64,000 bases of DNA, taken from assembly GCA_964583095.1 (NCBI GenBank), contig CAZOVB010000023.1:6580-70579 (forward strand), in the 5' to 3' direction. Both the position numbers and the translations under genes were made by a program. The notes under the pieces are model-generated. The model saw nothing but the letters and a program-made list of their open reading frames with translations, did not search any database and was not told the origin of the DNA. Positions within the stretch are counted from its first letter, which is position 1; each line of letters begins with the position of its first letter. This document shows, piece after piece, positions 26,174 through 35,030 of this stretch. The stretch is from CAZOVB01 sp964583095 (GTDB taxonomy: Bacteria > Planctomycetota > Phycisphaerae > SM23-33).

Positions 26174-29100
26174 ATGTTCGAGCAGCCTCTCTGGCTCTGG
26201 ATCGCACTGATCCCCGCAATCTGGATACTTGCCCACTTCGATGCCGCCTGTGCACAAGAACCCGAATCAGATGGTTTCGACTGGCAGAAGCCTCAGGCAA
26301 AGATCCTGCCCGGGGGTGATCTCCAGTGGGCCCCTGAGCCTTTCGAGTTCACTCCCGGCAAGGAAGTTCGCTACATCGACTACGACAGCGGTGACGACAC
26401 CAACCCCGGCACACGCGACAAGCCCTGGAAGCACCACCCGTGGGACCCCCGCGCCAAGGGCAAGGCTGCCCAGGCCGGCCAGGTCGACACCTACGTGTTC
26501 AAGGCAGGCGTAGTCTATCGAGGCTCCCTCCAGGCCCCGCCAGCCTCCGATGGTGCTCCGAAGGTCCAGTTGACGGCCGACCCTTCCTGGGGTCAGGGCC
26601 AAGCCGTGCTCTCGGGCGCGATGGTCCTGGGCGAGGGATGGTCGCGGCTGGAAGCCTCCCAGGCGCCCGAGGGGCTCGACCCCGCCAATGTGTGGGTGCG
26701 GGAAGTTCAGACATCTGCCAGGCCCTGGACGCTCTGGCGCGTGGAAGACGACGAGGTCATCCGCCTCAAGCTCGCCCGCACGCCCAACTGGAAGGAGGTG
26801 GATCCCGAGGACAACAAGAGCCAGTGGTACATCTGGGATCAGCAGAAGGGAACGGTGAAGCTGGAAGACGAGGAAGTGAACTTCGGGCAGGACACGGAAA
26901 ACATCACCTTCCCGAAAGACGCCCTGGAAGACGCATTCGTCTACAGCGAATGGGGCCCGGTCATGGGAACCCCCGCTGCCAGGCAGATCATTCACTATCA
27001 GCCCGACCGGAGCACCATCTACTTCCGCGGCTTCTGGGGCAAGAACCCCAACGGGATGTTCGGACCCATGCGCTACTATCTGGAAAACAGCCCGTACTTC
27101 CTGGATGAACCCGACGAATGGTGGTTGGAAGAAGGGGCCCAAGGGGTCCACAAGCTGTATCTGCGTCTCGAACCCGGCCAGGACCCCAACCGGATGCACC
27201 TGGAGGCGGGCGTGGATTCGACGATCATCGAGCTTGCATCCCCGGCCGGACGTGTCGAAGTCAGCGGCCTGACCTTCCGGTTCAGCAACGTGCCAAAGCC
27301 CTCGCTGGTATTCGAGCTGGCCGAGGATCGCTGCCGGGTGGGATGTGTGAAGCTGGTGGGCTCGGCCAAGGCTCTGAAGGTTGCCAACTGCACGTTTGAA
27401 TACGTCGGGATGCCGATCTACGCCAAGGCGGTCGGGGAGGAAGATCTTCTCGAAGACGTTCGGATCTGCGACAACGACATCCGCCAAACCGACCTGGGAG
27501 CGATGGTGGTCGAGGATGGATCCTTCTACATGATCCGCAAGCCCCCCAAGGGGACGCTGGGCAACGTGGACATCCTTCGCAACCGGATGTACCGCATCGG
27601 CTTCAGGCCTCAACTGGGCACCCACGGCCACGCGGTGATCCTCAAGTTCCCCGAGACCGCCCACGTGGCGGGCAACATGCTCCATCGCGGTTACGGCGCA
27701 GGCTTGTTCATCTTCGGGGGCAGGCCGAACGTCTTCGAGGCCGATGCGCCGCTTGCCCGGATTCTGATTCACCACAATCGTGTGGTCGATCCGCTGATCA
27801 ACACCAACGACTGGGGCGGAATCGAGACCTGGCAGGGCGGAACGCATTACGTGTACAACAACGTTTCGGGCAATCCGGGGGGGTACTGGAACTTCGCCAA
27901 GCGTCGCTTCGGGTTCGCCTACTACCTGGACGGTTCCTTCAAGAACTACCACTTCAACAACATTGCCTGGGGAATCAGCAGCGAGGAAGGACCCCACGGC
28001 AATACGTCGGCATTCCAGGAGATCTTCAGCTACCAGAACACTTTCTTCCACAACTCGGTCTACAACTTCGTCGTCGGCTCGCGGAGGCAGTCGCCCACCG
28101 GCAGCAGGGACATCTTTGCCGCGAACGTCTGGGAAGACATGGGCAAATGGGTCTTCTGGCACGGGGAGGAATCCAAGGGCACGCCCCAGGCCAACCAGGA
28201 ACACGTCGGGTTTGTCAGCAAGGCCTTCCGCTACGAAACCAATGCCTACACGAGGAATGTCTTTGCCGGCAGCGCGGACAATTTCGGCATCTTCGAAGCC
28301 GACGGCGGCGTGCATGGAACCCTGGACTCCATGGCCCAGGCGCTGGCTCGGCGCGGCGCGCTGGCCTCGGATATCGGTCAGGTGATGGCCTCGAGTCCCT
28401 ACGTGGACTCGGCCGGGCATGATTTCCGCCTCAAACCCTCCAGCAAGGCCCTCGGCAGCGGAATCCGCATGTTCGTGCCCTGGACGCTGGCTTCGACTGT
28501 CGGGGAGTGGAACTTCCGCTTGAACCGGTCGAATCCGGCCAGGATCCTGGACGATCACTGGTTCATGCGCTCCTACTATCCGATGCGGAATTACTATTAC
28601 GAAATGCCCACAGCCAACCTGGAAGGACACGGAATCGCCGAAGAGGATTTCATCCAGGGGCCCCTGGAAGACTGGACACCCAGCGCCTTGGAATTCAACG
28701 GCCGGGACCAGTATGCCCGGCTTTCCCACCAAGCCATGACGCAGGACATTACCTACAACCAGGGCCAGGAGAGCATTCCCGGCTCCCGGCGTGTCGGGCT
28801 GGACATGCGCGATAACAACTTCTGCATCGAGTTGTTCCTTCGTGTCAAAAAGGGCGCTACTCGCGGGACGGTCCTCTCCAAAAGCGACGGGACGACCGGC
28901 TATCAGCTTCGCCTCGACGATCACGGCGACCTTATGCTGGTTCTGGAGACCGCCAGCCCGTGGGACGTTCAACTGGTAGGCGGAGAGATCAACGACGGCA
29001 AGTGGCATCATGTGCTGGCCGAGGTCGACCGCAGCAACTCCGTGGCGCGCATGTACTTCGACGGCGTCCTGAACGGGAAGCTTTCTCTCAAGGAACTTGG

Positions 29101-29335
29101 CGAGCAATCGCTGAGCAACAAGGGAGACTTCCTGCTGGGCCGAAGCCCCGAAGGAGACTACTTCGCCGGGGCCTTGGACTTCCTGCGGATCAGCCGGGGA
29201 ACCCTGGCCGATGCCCGCACGAGCATCGAGGAGCTTCGCGCCTGGCAGTTCGAGGGCCCCGCAATTCGAGACTTCACAGGCAGGAAACGAAGTGAGTCGA
29301 CCGACGCCGGAGCCCTGGAAGCCTCTCGCCCGTAG
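26174..29335 (+). CDS. secreted parallel beta-helix / LamG-like protein (paralogue 3 of 4)
   Basis: The protein has 1053 residues from ATG 26174 (AAAGGAA about 6 bases before). The N-terminal hydrophobic segment (WLWIALIPAIWILAHF, cut near ACAQ) exports it. Layout as in the other copies: DWQKPQAKILPGGDLQWAP, VRYIDYDSGDD, WKHHPWD; beta-helix with IHHNRVVDPL, NTNDWGGIETWQGG, NNVSGNPGGYWNF, RRFGFAYYLDGSFKNYHFNNIAWG; FVPWTLASTVGEW; LamG end with DGKWHHVLAEVDR and FDGVLNG. The terminal motif is STDAGALE. It is closest to paralogue 4, which follows 110 bases downstream in the same direction; long identical stretches in the beta-helix show a tandem duplication. Function is inferred as glycan binding or cleavage outside the cytoplasm. 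Confidence 0.85.
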   Translation: MFEQPLWLWIALIPAIWILAHFDAACAQEPESDGFDWQKPQAKILPGGDLQWAPEPFEFTPGKEVRYIDYDSGDDTNPGTRDKPWKHHPWDPRAKGKAAQAGQVDTYVFKAGVVYRGSLQAPPASDGAPKVQLTADPSWGQGQAVLSGAMVLGEGWSRLEASQAPEGLDPANVWVREVQTSARPWTLWRVEDDEVIRLKLARTPNWKEVDPEDNKSQWYIWDQQKGTVKLEDEEVNFGQDTENITFPKDALEDAFVYSEWGPVMGTPAARQIIHYQPDRSTIYFRGFWGKNPNGMFGPMRYYLENSPYFLDEPDEWWLEEGAQGVHKLYLRLEPGQDPNRMHLEAGVDSTIIELASPAGRVEVSGLTFRFSNVPKPSLVFELAEDRCRVGCVKLVGSAKALKVANCTFEYVGMPIYAKAVGEEDLLEDVRICDNDIRQTDLGAMVVEDGSFYMIRKPPKGTLGNVDILRNRMYRIGFRPQLGTHGHAVILKFPETAHVAGNMLHRGYGAGLFIFGGRPNVFEADAPLARILIHHNRVVDPLINTNDWGGIETWQGGTHYVYNNVSGNPGGYWNFAKRRFGFAYYLDGSFKNYHFNNIAWGISSEEGPHGNTSAFQEIFSYQNTFFHNSVYNFVVGSRRQSPTGSRDIFAANVWEDMGKWVFWHGEESKGTPQANQEHVGFVSKAFRYETNAYTRNVFAGSADNFGIFEADGGVHGTLDSMAQALARRGALASDIGQVMASSPYVDSAGHDFRLKPSSKALGSGIRMFVPWTLASTVGEWNFRLNRSNPARILDDHWFMRSYYPMRNYYYEMPTANLEGHGIAEEDFIQGPLEDWTPSALEFNGRDQYARLSHQAMTQDITYNQGQESIPGSRRVGLDMRDNNFCIELFLRVKKGATRGTVLSKSDGTTGYQLRLDDHGDLMLVLETASPWDVQLVGGEINDGKWHHVLAEVDRSNSVARMYFDGVLNGKLSLKELGEQSLSNKGDFLLGRSPEGDYFAGALDFLRISRGTLADARTSIEELRAWQFEGPAIRDFTGRKRSESTDAGALEASRP

Positions 29336-29384
29336 CAAACCTTTCATACGGATATTCACGAACAAGAGCTATTCAAACTGCCCG

Positions 29385-29414
29385 AGGCCGTCGCGAGAAT
29401 CGCGGCAACGGCCT
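29385..29414 (+). other. nested stem-loop between the tandem paralogues
   Basis: The outer stem AGGCCGT/ACGGCCT (7 bp) encloses the inner stem CGCGA/TCGCG (5 bp) with a GAA loop. It lies 31 bases before the chosen start of paralogue 4 and lacks a U-tract. It could be an mRNA processing or stabilising element, a leaky terminator, or a translation control hairpin. Confidence 0.5.
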
Positions 29415-29445
29415 GGCAGGGCGGATGACTTACATGGAGACTCAG

Positions 29446-32400
29446 ATGAATTCGACATCCTTTTTCAAGAACTCATGTGTTGTCGCGGCCGTGTTCCTGC
29501 TTGCCCTGACGGCAGCGATCGGATGGGCCCAGGAATACTCCTGGCAGAAGCCGCACGCGAAGGTCCTGGAAACCGGCGATCTCGAATGGGCCCCGCAGCC
29601 CTTTGCCTTCCAGGCCGGGCAGGAAGTGCGATACATTGATTTCGAAACCGGCGATGACCGGAACCCCGGGACCAGGGCACAGCCCTGGAAGCACCATCCG
29701 TGGGATCCGGCCGCTGCGGGCAATGCCAAAGATGCCCAGGGCGTGGACACCTATGTTTTCAAACGAGGCGTGACGTACCGCGGCGTGCTTCGCGGGGATG
29801 AATCCGGCAAGGAAGGAAGGCCGATCCGCCTGACCAGTGATCCGGACTGGGGCAGCGGAGAAGCGGTCCTGGCCGGCTCGGTGGCCTTTCACGACGGATG
29901 GAAACGCGCCGAGGCCACCTCGGTGCCCGAAGGTCTCGACCCGGAGAACGTCTGGGTGCGACAGGTTCCCGAGGGCCCCAGGCCCTGGATCCTCTGGATG
30001 ATCCAGGGCGAGAAGGTCCGGCGCCTCACATTGGCTCGGACGCCCAACTGGGACGAAAACGCCGACCCGGAAGATATCAAGAGCCAGTGGTACGTCTGGG
30101 GCAATGAAAAAGGCATCAAGAACTACAAGGGCAAACAGTTCAACTACGGAACGGATCCCGAGAATCTGGACTACCCAGCCGGCAGTCTGGAAGGAGCGTA
30201 CATCTACACCGAATGGGGGCCGGTGATGGGCACGCCCGTTGCCCGGCAGATCAAGCATTACGACCAGGAGGAAAAGACCGTCTACTTCACCGGATTCTGG
30301 GGCGGCGGGGCCAACAACATGTTCGGCCCCATGCGGTACTACGTGGAGAACAGCCCGCACTTCCTGGATGAAGCCGGCGAGTGGTACCTGGCCGAGGAAG
30401 GCAAACACAAAGGCAAGATCTTCCTGCGTCTGGGCAAAAACGAGGACCCGAATCGAATGCACATCGAGGCCGCCCGGGAAGGAACCCTGATCGACCTGGC
30501 TTCCGGGACGAAACACGTGCATATCTCCGGCCTGGGATTCCGTTACACCAACGTGGGTGCCTTGCACCTGAGGCCCTTTACCCCCGAGATCAACGTAGCC
30601 TCCATTCGCATGCGGGGCAGCGGGGATGACCTCCAGGTGACCCACTGCACGTTCCATCACGTGGCCAACGGCATTCATTTCAAGGCGGCGGGCGATCGGG
30701 ATCGCCTGGATCTCGTGGTCATCAGCGACAACGATTTCGCCCATACCGACCACGGCGCGATCCATGTGGCCGACGGTTCGCGATGGGCGATCAAGAATCC
30801 TCCCAAGGGTGTTCTGGGCGATGTGAAGATCCTTCGAAACCGGATGCGCCGGATCGGGTTCCGCCCGCCTCGAGGCGAACACGGACACGCGCTGCAGGTG
30901 AACTTCCCCGAGACGGCCGAGATTGCAGGGAATTTCCTGCATCGCGGCTACGGTGCGGGTCTGTTCATTTTTGGAGGAAAACCCAGTGGGTACCTTGGCG
31001 ACGCGCCGATGTGCCGCATTTTGATTCACCACAACAAGGTGGTCGATCCGTTGCTCAACACCAACGACTGGGGAGGGATCGAGACCTGGCAGGGCGGATC
31101 CTATTACGTCTTCAACAACATCTCCGGCAACCCGGGCGGATACTGGAACTTCGCCAAGCGACGTTTCGGGTTCGCCTACTACCTGGACGGATCTTTCAAG
31201 AACTACCACTTCAATAACATCGCCTGGGGCATCAGCAGCCGAAAGGGACCCCACGGCAACACGTCGGCGTTCCAGGAGATCCACAGCTTCCAGAACACGT
31301 TCTTCAACAATTCCGTGTATCGTTTCGTGGTGGGTACGCGGAGGCAGAACCCCGCGGCCGGCCGGGATATCTTTGCCGGGAATATCTGGGAAGATATCGG
31401 CGACTGGGTCTTCTGGCATGCCAGCCCCGCCAGGAGCGTCGCCGAGGCCAACCAGGCCCACGTGGGAGAGGTCTCCGAGGATTTCGCCTACGCGACCAAC
31501 GGCTACGTGAAGAACATCTTCGTGGGCGACCCGCAGAATTTCGGCGTGTTCGAGTCCAACGGAATGCCTCACAAGACGCTGGAGAGCTTCCGCACGGCCC
31601 TGCGGAAGCGAAGCGCCCTGGCCTGGGAGGTGGGTACTCCGGCCGCTGCCGGCCCCTACATGAACGCCGAGGCCAAGGACTTCCGTCTGAAGAAGGAAAG
31701 CCCTGCCGTGGATCACGGCGTGAAGATGTTCGTCCCCTGGTCGCTTTACGCGGTGGTGGGCGAGTGGAACTTCCGGCAGAATCGGTCGGACCCGACAACT
31801 CTGATCGATGACAGTTGGTACATGAGGCCTTACTACGGCTCGCGGACCACGTATGAATTCATGCCCCACACGCCACTGAAGGGAAAGAACATTCAAACCG
31901 ATGACTATGTCCGGGGCATGTTGGAGGACTGGACTTCCGGCGCTTTGCGGCTTGACGGCCAGGAGCAGTACCTGGTGGCGACGCATGAATCGATGACCTC
32001 GGACGTCACCTACGGCAAGGGCAACAGCCGAACCACGCTGAGCGGCTCCAAGCGAATTCACCTGGACATGGGGACCAATAACTTCCTGATCGAACTGGTT
32101 GCCAGGTTCCTCCCCGACCAGGGCCAGGCGGGCCTGGTGCGGAAGATGGGTGACAAGGGCGGTTATGAACTGACGCTGACTGAGCAGGGCGGGCTGCGGC
32201 TTGCGCTCCAGTCGGGCTCCAGTCGGGATGAAGCCGTTGCCCCCGCGCAGCTGACCGATGGCCGGTATCACCACGTGATCGTGGAAGTGGATCGCAAGCG
32301 GTGGATGGTCTCCTTCTATGTCGATGGCAAGAAAATCGGCTCCAGTGGTCTTCAAAACCTTCAGCCCAACGCTTCGCTGGAAAACAGCGGCGATTTCGTA

Positions 32401-32595
32401 GTGGGCCGAAGCTCCGACAGCCGGCACCTCCAGGCGGAACTGGACTTCCTCCGGGTCTCCCGGGGCAGCCTGGCCGATGCGAACACGACCATCCAGGAGC
32501 TTTATGCCTGGCAGTTCAACGGCCCGCAGATGCGGGACTTTACGGGAAGGGAGCCCGAGGGCAAACGGGACGCCGGAGCCCTGGAAGCCCGCTGA
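29446..32595 (+). CDS. secreted parallel beta-helix / LamG-like protein (paralogue 4 of 4)
   Basis: The protein has 1049 residues from ATG 29446, chosen because GGAG lies 6 bases upstream and a signal peptide follows (SCVVAAVFLLALTAAIGWAQ); in-frame ATGs at 29425 and 29434 are alternatives. The mature protein opens SWQKPHAKVLETGDLEWAP. The beta-helix core shares with paralogue 3 the runs NTNDWGGIETWQGG, RRFGFAYYLDGSFKNYHFN and HRGYGAGLFIFGG. It ends with a LamG-like domain (about 850-1045; DGRYHHVIVEVDRKRWMV, FYVDGKKIG) and KRDAGALE. Probably co-transcribed with paralogue 3. The LamG part is closer to paralogue 2 than to 3, suggesting exchange between copies. Confidence 0.85.
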   Translation: MNSTSFFKNSCVVAAVFLLALTAAIGWAQEYSWQKPHAKVLETGDLEWAPQPFAFQAGQEVRYIDFETGDDRNPGTRAQPWKHHPWDPAAAGNAKDAQGVDTYVFKRGVTYRGVLRGDESGKEGRPIRLTSDPDWGSGEAVLAGSVAFHDGWKRAEATSVPEGLDPENVWVRQVPEGPRPWILWMIQGEKVRRLTLARTPNWDENADPEDIKSQWYVWGNEKGIKNYKGKQFNYGTDPENLDYPAGSLEGAYIYTEWGPVMGTPVARQIKHYDQEEKTVYFTGFWGGGANNMFGPMRYYVENSPHFLDEAGEWYLAEEGKHKGKIFLRLGKNEDPNRMHIEAAREGTLIDLASGTKHVHISGLGFRYTNVGALHLRPFTPEINVASIRMRGSGDDLQVTHCTFHHVANGIHFKAAGDRDRLDLVVISDNDFAHTDHGAIHVADGSRWAIKNPPKGVLGDVKILRNRMRRIGFRPPRGEHGHALQVNFPETAEIAGNFLHRGYGAGLFIFGGKPSGYLGDAPMCRILIHHNKVVDPLLNTNDWGGIETWQGGSYYVFNNISGNPGGYWNFAKRRFGFAYYLDGSFKNYHFNNIAWGISSRKGPHGNTSAFQEIHSFQNTFFNNSVYRFVVGTRRQNPAAGRDIFAGNIWEDIGDWVFWHASPARSVAEANQAHVGEVSEDFAYATNGYVKNIFVGDPQNFGVFESNGMPHKTLESFRTALRKRSALAWEVGTPAAAGPYMNAEAKDFRLKKESPAVDHGVKMFVPWSLYAVVGEWNFRQNRSDPTTLIDDSWYMRPYYGSRTTYEFMPHTPLKGKNIQTDDYVRGMLEDWTSGALRLDGQEQYLVATHESMTSDVTYGKGNSRTTLSGSKRIHLDMGTNNFLIELVARFLPDQGQAGLVRKMGDKGGYELTLTEQGGLRLALQSGSSRDEAVAPAQLTDGRYHHVIVEVDRKRWMVSFYVDGKKIGSSGLQNLQPNASLENSGDFVVGRSSDSRHLQAELDFLRVSRGSLADANTTIQELYAWQFNGPQMRDFTGREPEGKRDAGALEAR

Positions 32596-32603
32596 AAGAC
32601 AAA

Positions 32604-32652
32604 CGGACTCTTCCGGGGGCGGAAGGAGAGCCTTCCGCCTCCGGCAAGTCCG
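32604..32652. terminator. large bidirectional hairpin between convergent genes
   Basis: The outer stem CGGACT/AGTCCG and an inner 14-bp stem (one G-T pair) with loop AGAG form a 49-base hairpin. It lies 9 bases after the stop of paralogue 4 and 35 bases beyond the stop of the convergent gene at 32687. There is no T-run on either side. Confidence 0.65.
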
Positions 32653-32686
32653 TGTCCACCCCCGCCTTGATAATCCTTCTACGTTC

Positions 32687-33355
32687 TCAGCGTCCGGCGG
32701 TTCGAACCGGGCCGAGAATCGTATGATCCCGGCTGTCCTGGAAGGGCGGGAAGGGCTCGACCTTGACCCGCGTAAGCTTGCCCTTGACTTTCTGCATATA
32801 GGTACCGTTGCCGCTCTTGTTGTGAAGGTTGGAGAGCCCTTCGCTGGAGACCTGGAGGAGCAGTTCGGCTGCGAGGTCCCTGGCCCGGGAGTCCTTTGAA
32901 GCGGCAATCGCATCGTGGATCGCAAAGACATTGGCTGTGAGCTTATCCGGGTCTTCCTTCTTGGATCGATGCAGGTGGTTGCGCAGGGCCTGGTCCTGCC
33001 AGTCGCTCCTGGCCATCTTGTAGCCGGCATCGGTCAGCAGCGCGACGGCCAGGCCTTCGAGCTCTGTAGAGGGGTCGGGTGTCGCATAGGCGGCCAGGAG
33101 ATCCCTGGCGATTGCTTCAGGCCCTTTCTCGTCCAGGAGTTTCTGATACGTTGCGGCCTGGTTTTGAACGGCGGGGCCGGTCCAGAACTTGCCCATGCCC
33201 GGGCAATCCCGGCGACCGGCATCGAGGACCTTGAGTTTCTCGGCCGGCAGAGTGGTCACCGGTTCGGACGCATCGCTGGTCGGTGCGAATAACCAGAGCG
33301 GAGATGAGGCCAGGGCAAGGACGAGGCTCACGGTGCAGGTAAAAGAGAGGCGCAT
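32687..33355 (-). CDS. secreted protein of unknown function
   Basis: The protein (222 residues) has a signal peptide (RLSFTCTVSLVLALASSPLWLF, cut near SDASEP) and a start supported by AAAGGAA. The mature part is helical and charged, with PAVQNQAATYQKLLDEKGPEAIARDLLAAY and ARDLAAELLLQVSSEGLSNLHNKSG, reminiscent of small helical repeat proteins. It has no cysteine pattern or known catalytic motif. I do not recognise the family. It is convergent with paralogue 4 and probably a single-gene unit. Confidence 0.75.
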   Translation of the reverse strand: MRLSFTCTVSLVLALASSPLWLFAPTSDASEPVTTLPAEKLKVLDAGRRDCPGMGKFWTGPAVQNQAATYQKLLDEKGPEAIARDLLAAYATPDPSTELEGLAVALLTDAGYKMARSDWQDQALRNHLHRSKKEDPDKLTANVFAIHDAIAASKDSRARDLAAELLLQVSSEGLSNLHNKSGNGTYMQKVKGKLTRVKVEPFPPFQDSRDHTILGPVRTAGR

Positions 33356-33493
33356 TGCATATTCCTTTGGTCGGGGTCAAACGTTTCACGTTTACAACCG
33401 ATATTGTGGCAAATCGAGCATGGGGAGGTCAAGACGTTTTACCATCTGCGCAGCGGATCAACGGTCGCTTCGAGCCCAGTCAACGCCGAAGGC

Positions 33494-34876
33494 TCACTGA
33501 CCGTTTGCAGCGGTCTTGAGTCCGGAGGTGTCCGGCTTCATCCTCCAGGCGGCAAAGATACTCAGCAACCCCCCGGCCACCACGCCGAGAAACAGCGCGT
33601 CCATGCCGCCCTCTTCTGCCAGCCACGCCCCGGCCAGGGGCAGCAGTGTCAGTGGACTGGTAATGGTGTTGTTGAATGCCACGTAGGCCGCGCGCTGACT
33701 GGGGGGGGCGTGAATGACCAGGAAGCGATGCCCGCCGAGGATATTGGCGCGAATGCCGGTCTGGAACGTCGCAAGCGAAAGCAGCCAGACCAGCAGGGGC
33801 AGAGTCAGTGCGACCTTACTGAAGGGCAAGGCCAAATGGAACGTATCGGGCAGACGCGGTGAGAGCAGGGCGATCAGCGGGGCCAGGGCCAGGAATCCCC
33901 CGCCGATGATCATGGTGATCCGTGAGCCGTACTGGTCGGCCAATCGACCCCAGAGTCCGCTGGAGACGATGGAGATCAGCCTGGCGACCACGATCATGAT
34001 GCCGGCCATCTCGGCCAGTCGGCCGGGGTCATCCCCGTATCCCAGCCGAAGCGTACCGTATGGGATGAAGAAGGCCAGGCCCAGATAGGCGATCCGAAAG
34101 GCCACGCGGCTGTAAAGGTAACAACGGTAGTTGTGATCCTCCCGGACCCAGCCCAGGCCCCGGCGCAGGCTCTGTTTCAGACTCGTCCGCTGTGTGGGAG
34201 CCTGGGACGGTTCTTCCCTGCACCGGCTGAAGGTGCCCATATCCAGGGCGATCAGGACCGTGCCGATCGCGAACAGGACCATGTAGTTCAAGGGCAGGTC
34301 CAGGTGGGGGCTGCTGAGGATGGGCTGAACGACCAGCGCAGCCAGGAGAACACCCATGCCCCCCCCGAGCATTTGTCGCATGCCAAGCATCGAGCCGATC
34401 CGGTGTGTGGGGATCAGCCTTCCGATCATGTCCATGAACACCACGAAGGTGGTTCCCCCGCTGACGCAGATCAGCAGGTAGATGCCGAAAAACAGGGCGA
34501 TCGTCCAGGGGCCCGGCGAGAGGTACAGCAGGTAGGCAGCGCCGGTCAGGGCGGCAAACCCGCTTACGCGGATGATCGTCAGGATCACAAACAGGGGCTT
34601 GCGGCGGGGCAGGTGTTCCATGAAGGTCCCGGCCAGGAGCTGCGGAGTCAGCCCGCCGGCTTTGTTGATCAGCGGAACCAGGGCGACCAGCCAGTTGCTG
34701 CCGGTGAGGGCGAAGATCAGACCGGCTACGATCAGTTCCGGGTTGAAAAACACCATTGCCATGCCTGCAAACGTCCCGGACGTTACGCCCAGAGAGACAT
34801 TGTGCCTGGCATGCGGGGCATTGTTGCCGAGCTGTCGAACGTTGCGGAATTCCGGTCTGACGGTTTCGGTACTCAT
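33494..34876 (-). CDS. MFS transporter
   Basis: A 460-residue polytopic membrane protein of about 12 helices with a charged central loop (about 200-225, RCREEPSQAPTQRTSLKQSLRRGLGW) and a second-half motif GLWGRLADQYGSR that fits the MFS loop pattern G-x-x-(A/G)-D-x-x-G-x-R. It is not close to the MFS at 4173. The substrate is unknown. The ATG has no convincing Shine-Dalgarno. It is divergent from the URO-D-like gene at 35031 and sits at the end of the beta-helix cluster. Confidence 0.87.
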   Translation of the reverse strand: MSTETVRPEFRNVRQLGNNAPHARHNVSLGVTSGTFAGMAMVFFNPELIVAGLIFALTGSNWLVALVPLINKAGGLTPQLLAGTFMEHLPRRKPLFVILTIIRVSGFAALTGAAYLLYLSPGPWTIALFFGIYLLICVSGGTTFVVFMDMIGRLIPTHRIGSMLGMRQMLGGGMGVLLAALVVQPILSSPHLDLPLNYMVLFAIGTVLIALDMGTFSRCREEPSQAPTQRTSLKQSLRRGLGWVREDHNYRCYLYSRVAFRIAYLGLAFFIPYGTLRLGYGDDPGRLAEMAGIMIVVARLISIVSSGLWGRLADQYGSRITMIIGGGFLALAPLIALLSPRLPDTFHLALPFSKVALTLPLLVWLLSLATFQTGIRANILGGHRFLVIHAPPSQRAAYVAFNNTITSPLTLLPLAGAWLAEEGGMDALFLGVVAGGLLSIFAAWRMKPDTSGLKTAANGQ

Positions 34877-35030
34877 GGGATACGGGGGGGTGGGTACAGG
34901 GTATGTTACAAAGCCCGGTGCAAAGGTGCAAATTCCATCGGAGCCGGGCGGTTGGACCTGGACAATTCTTCACAGAATGCGATGATGATCCCTCCAGCCA
35001 AGCCTTGCAAAACCAAAGGAGAGAACCCGG

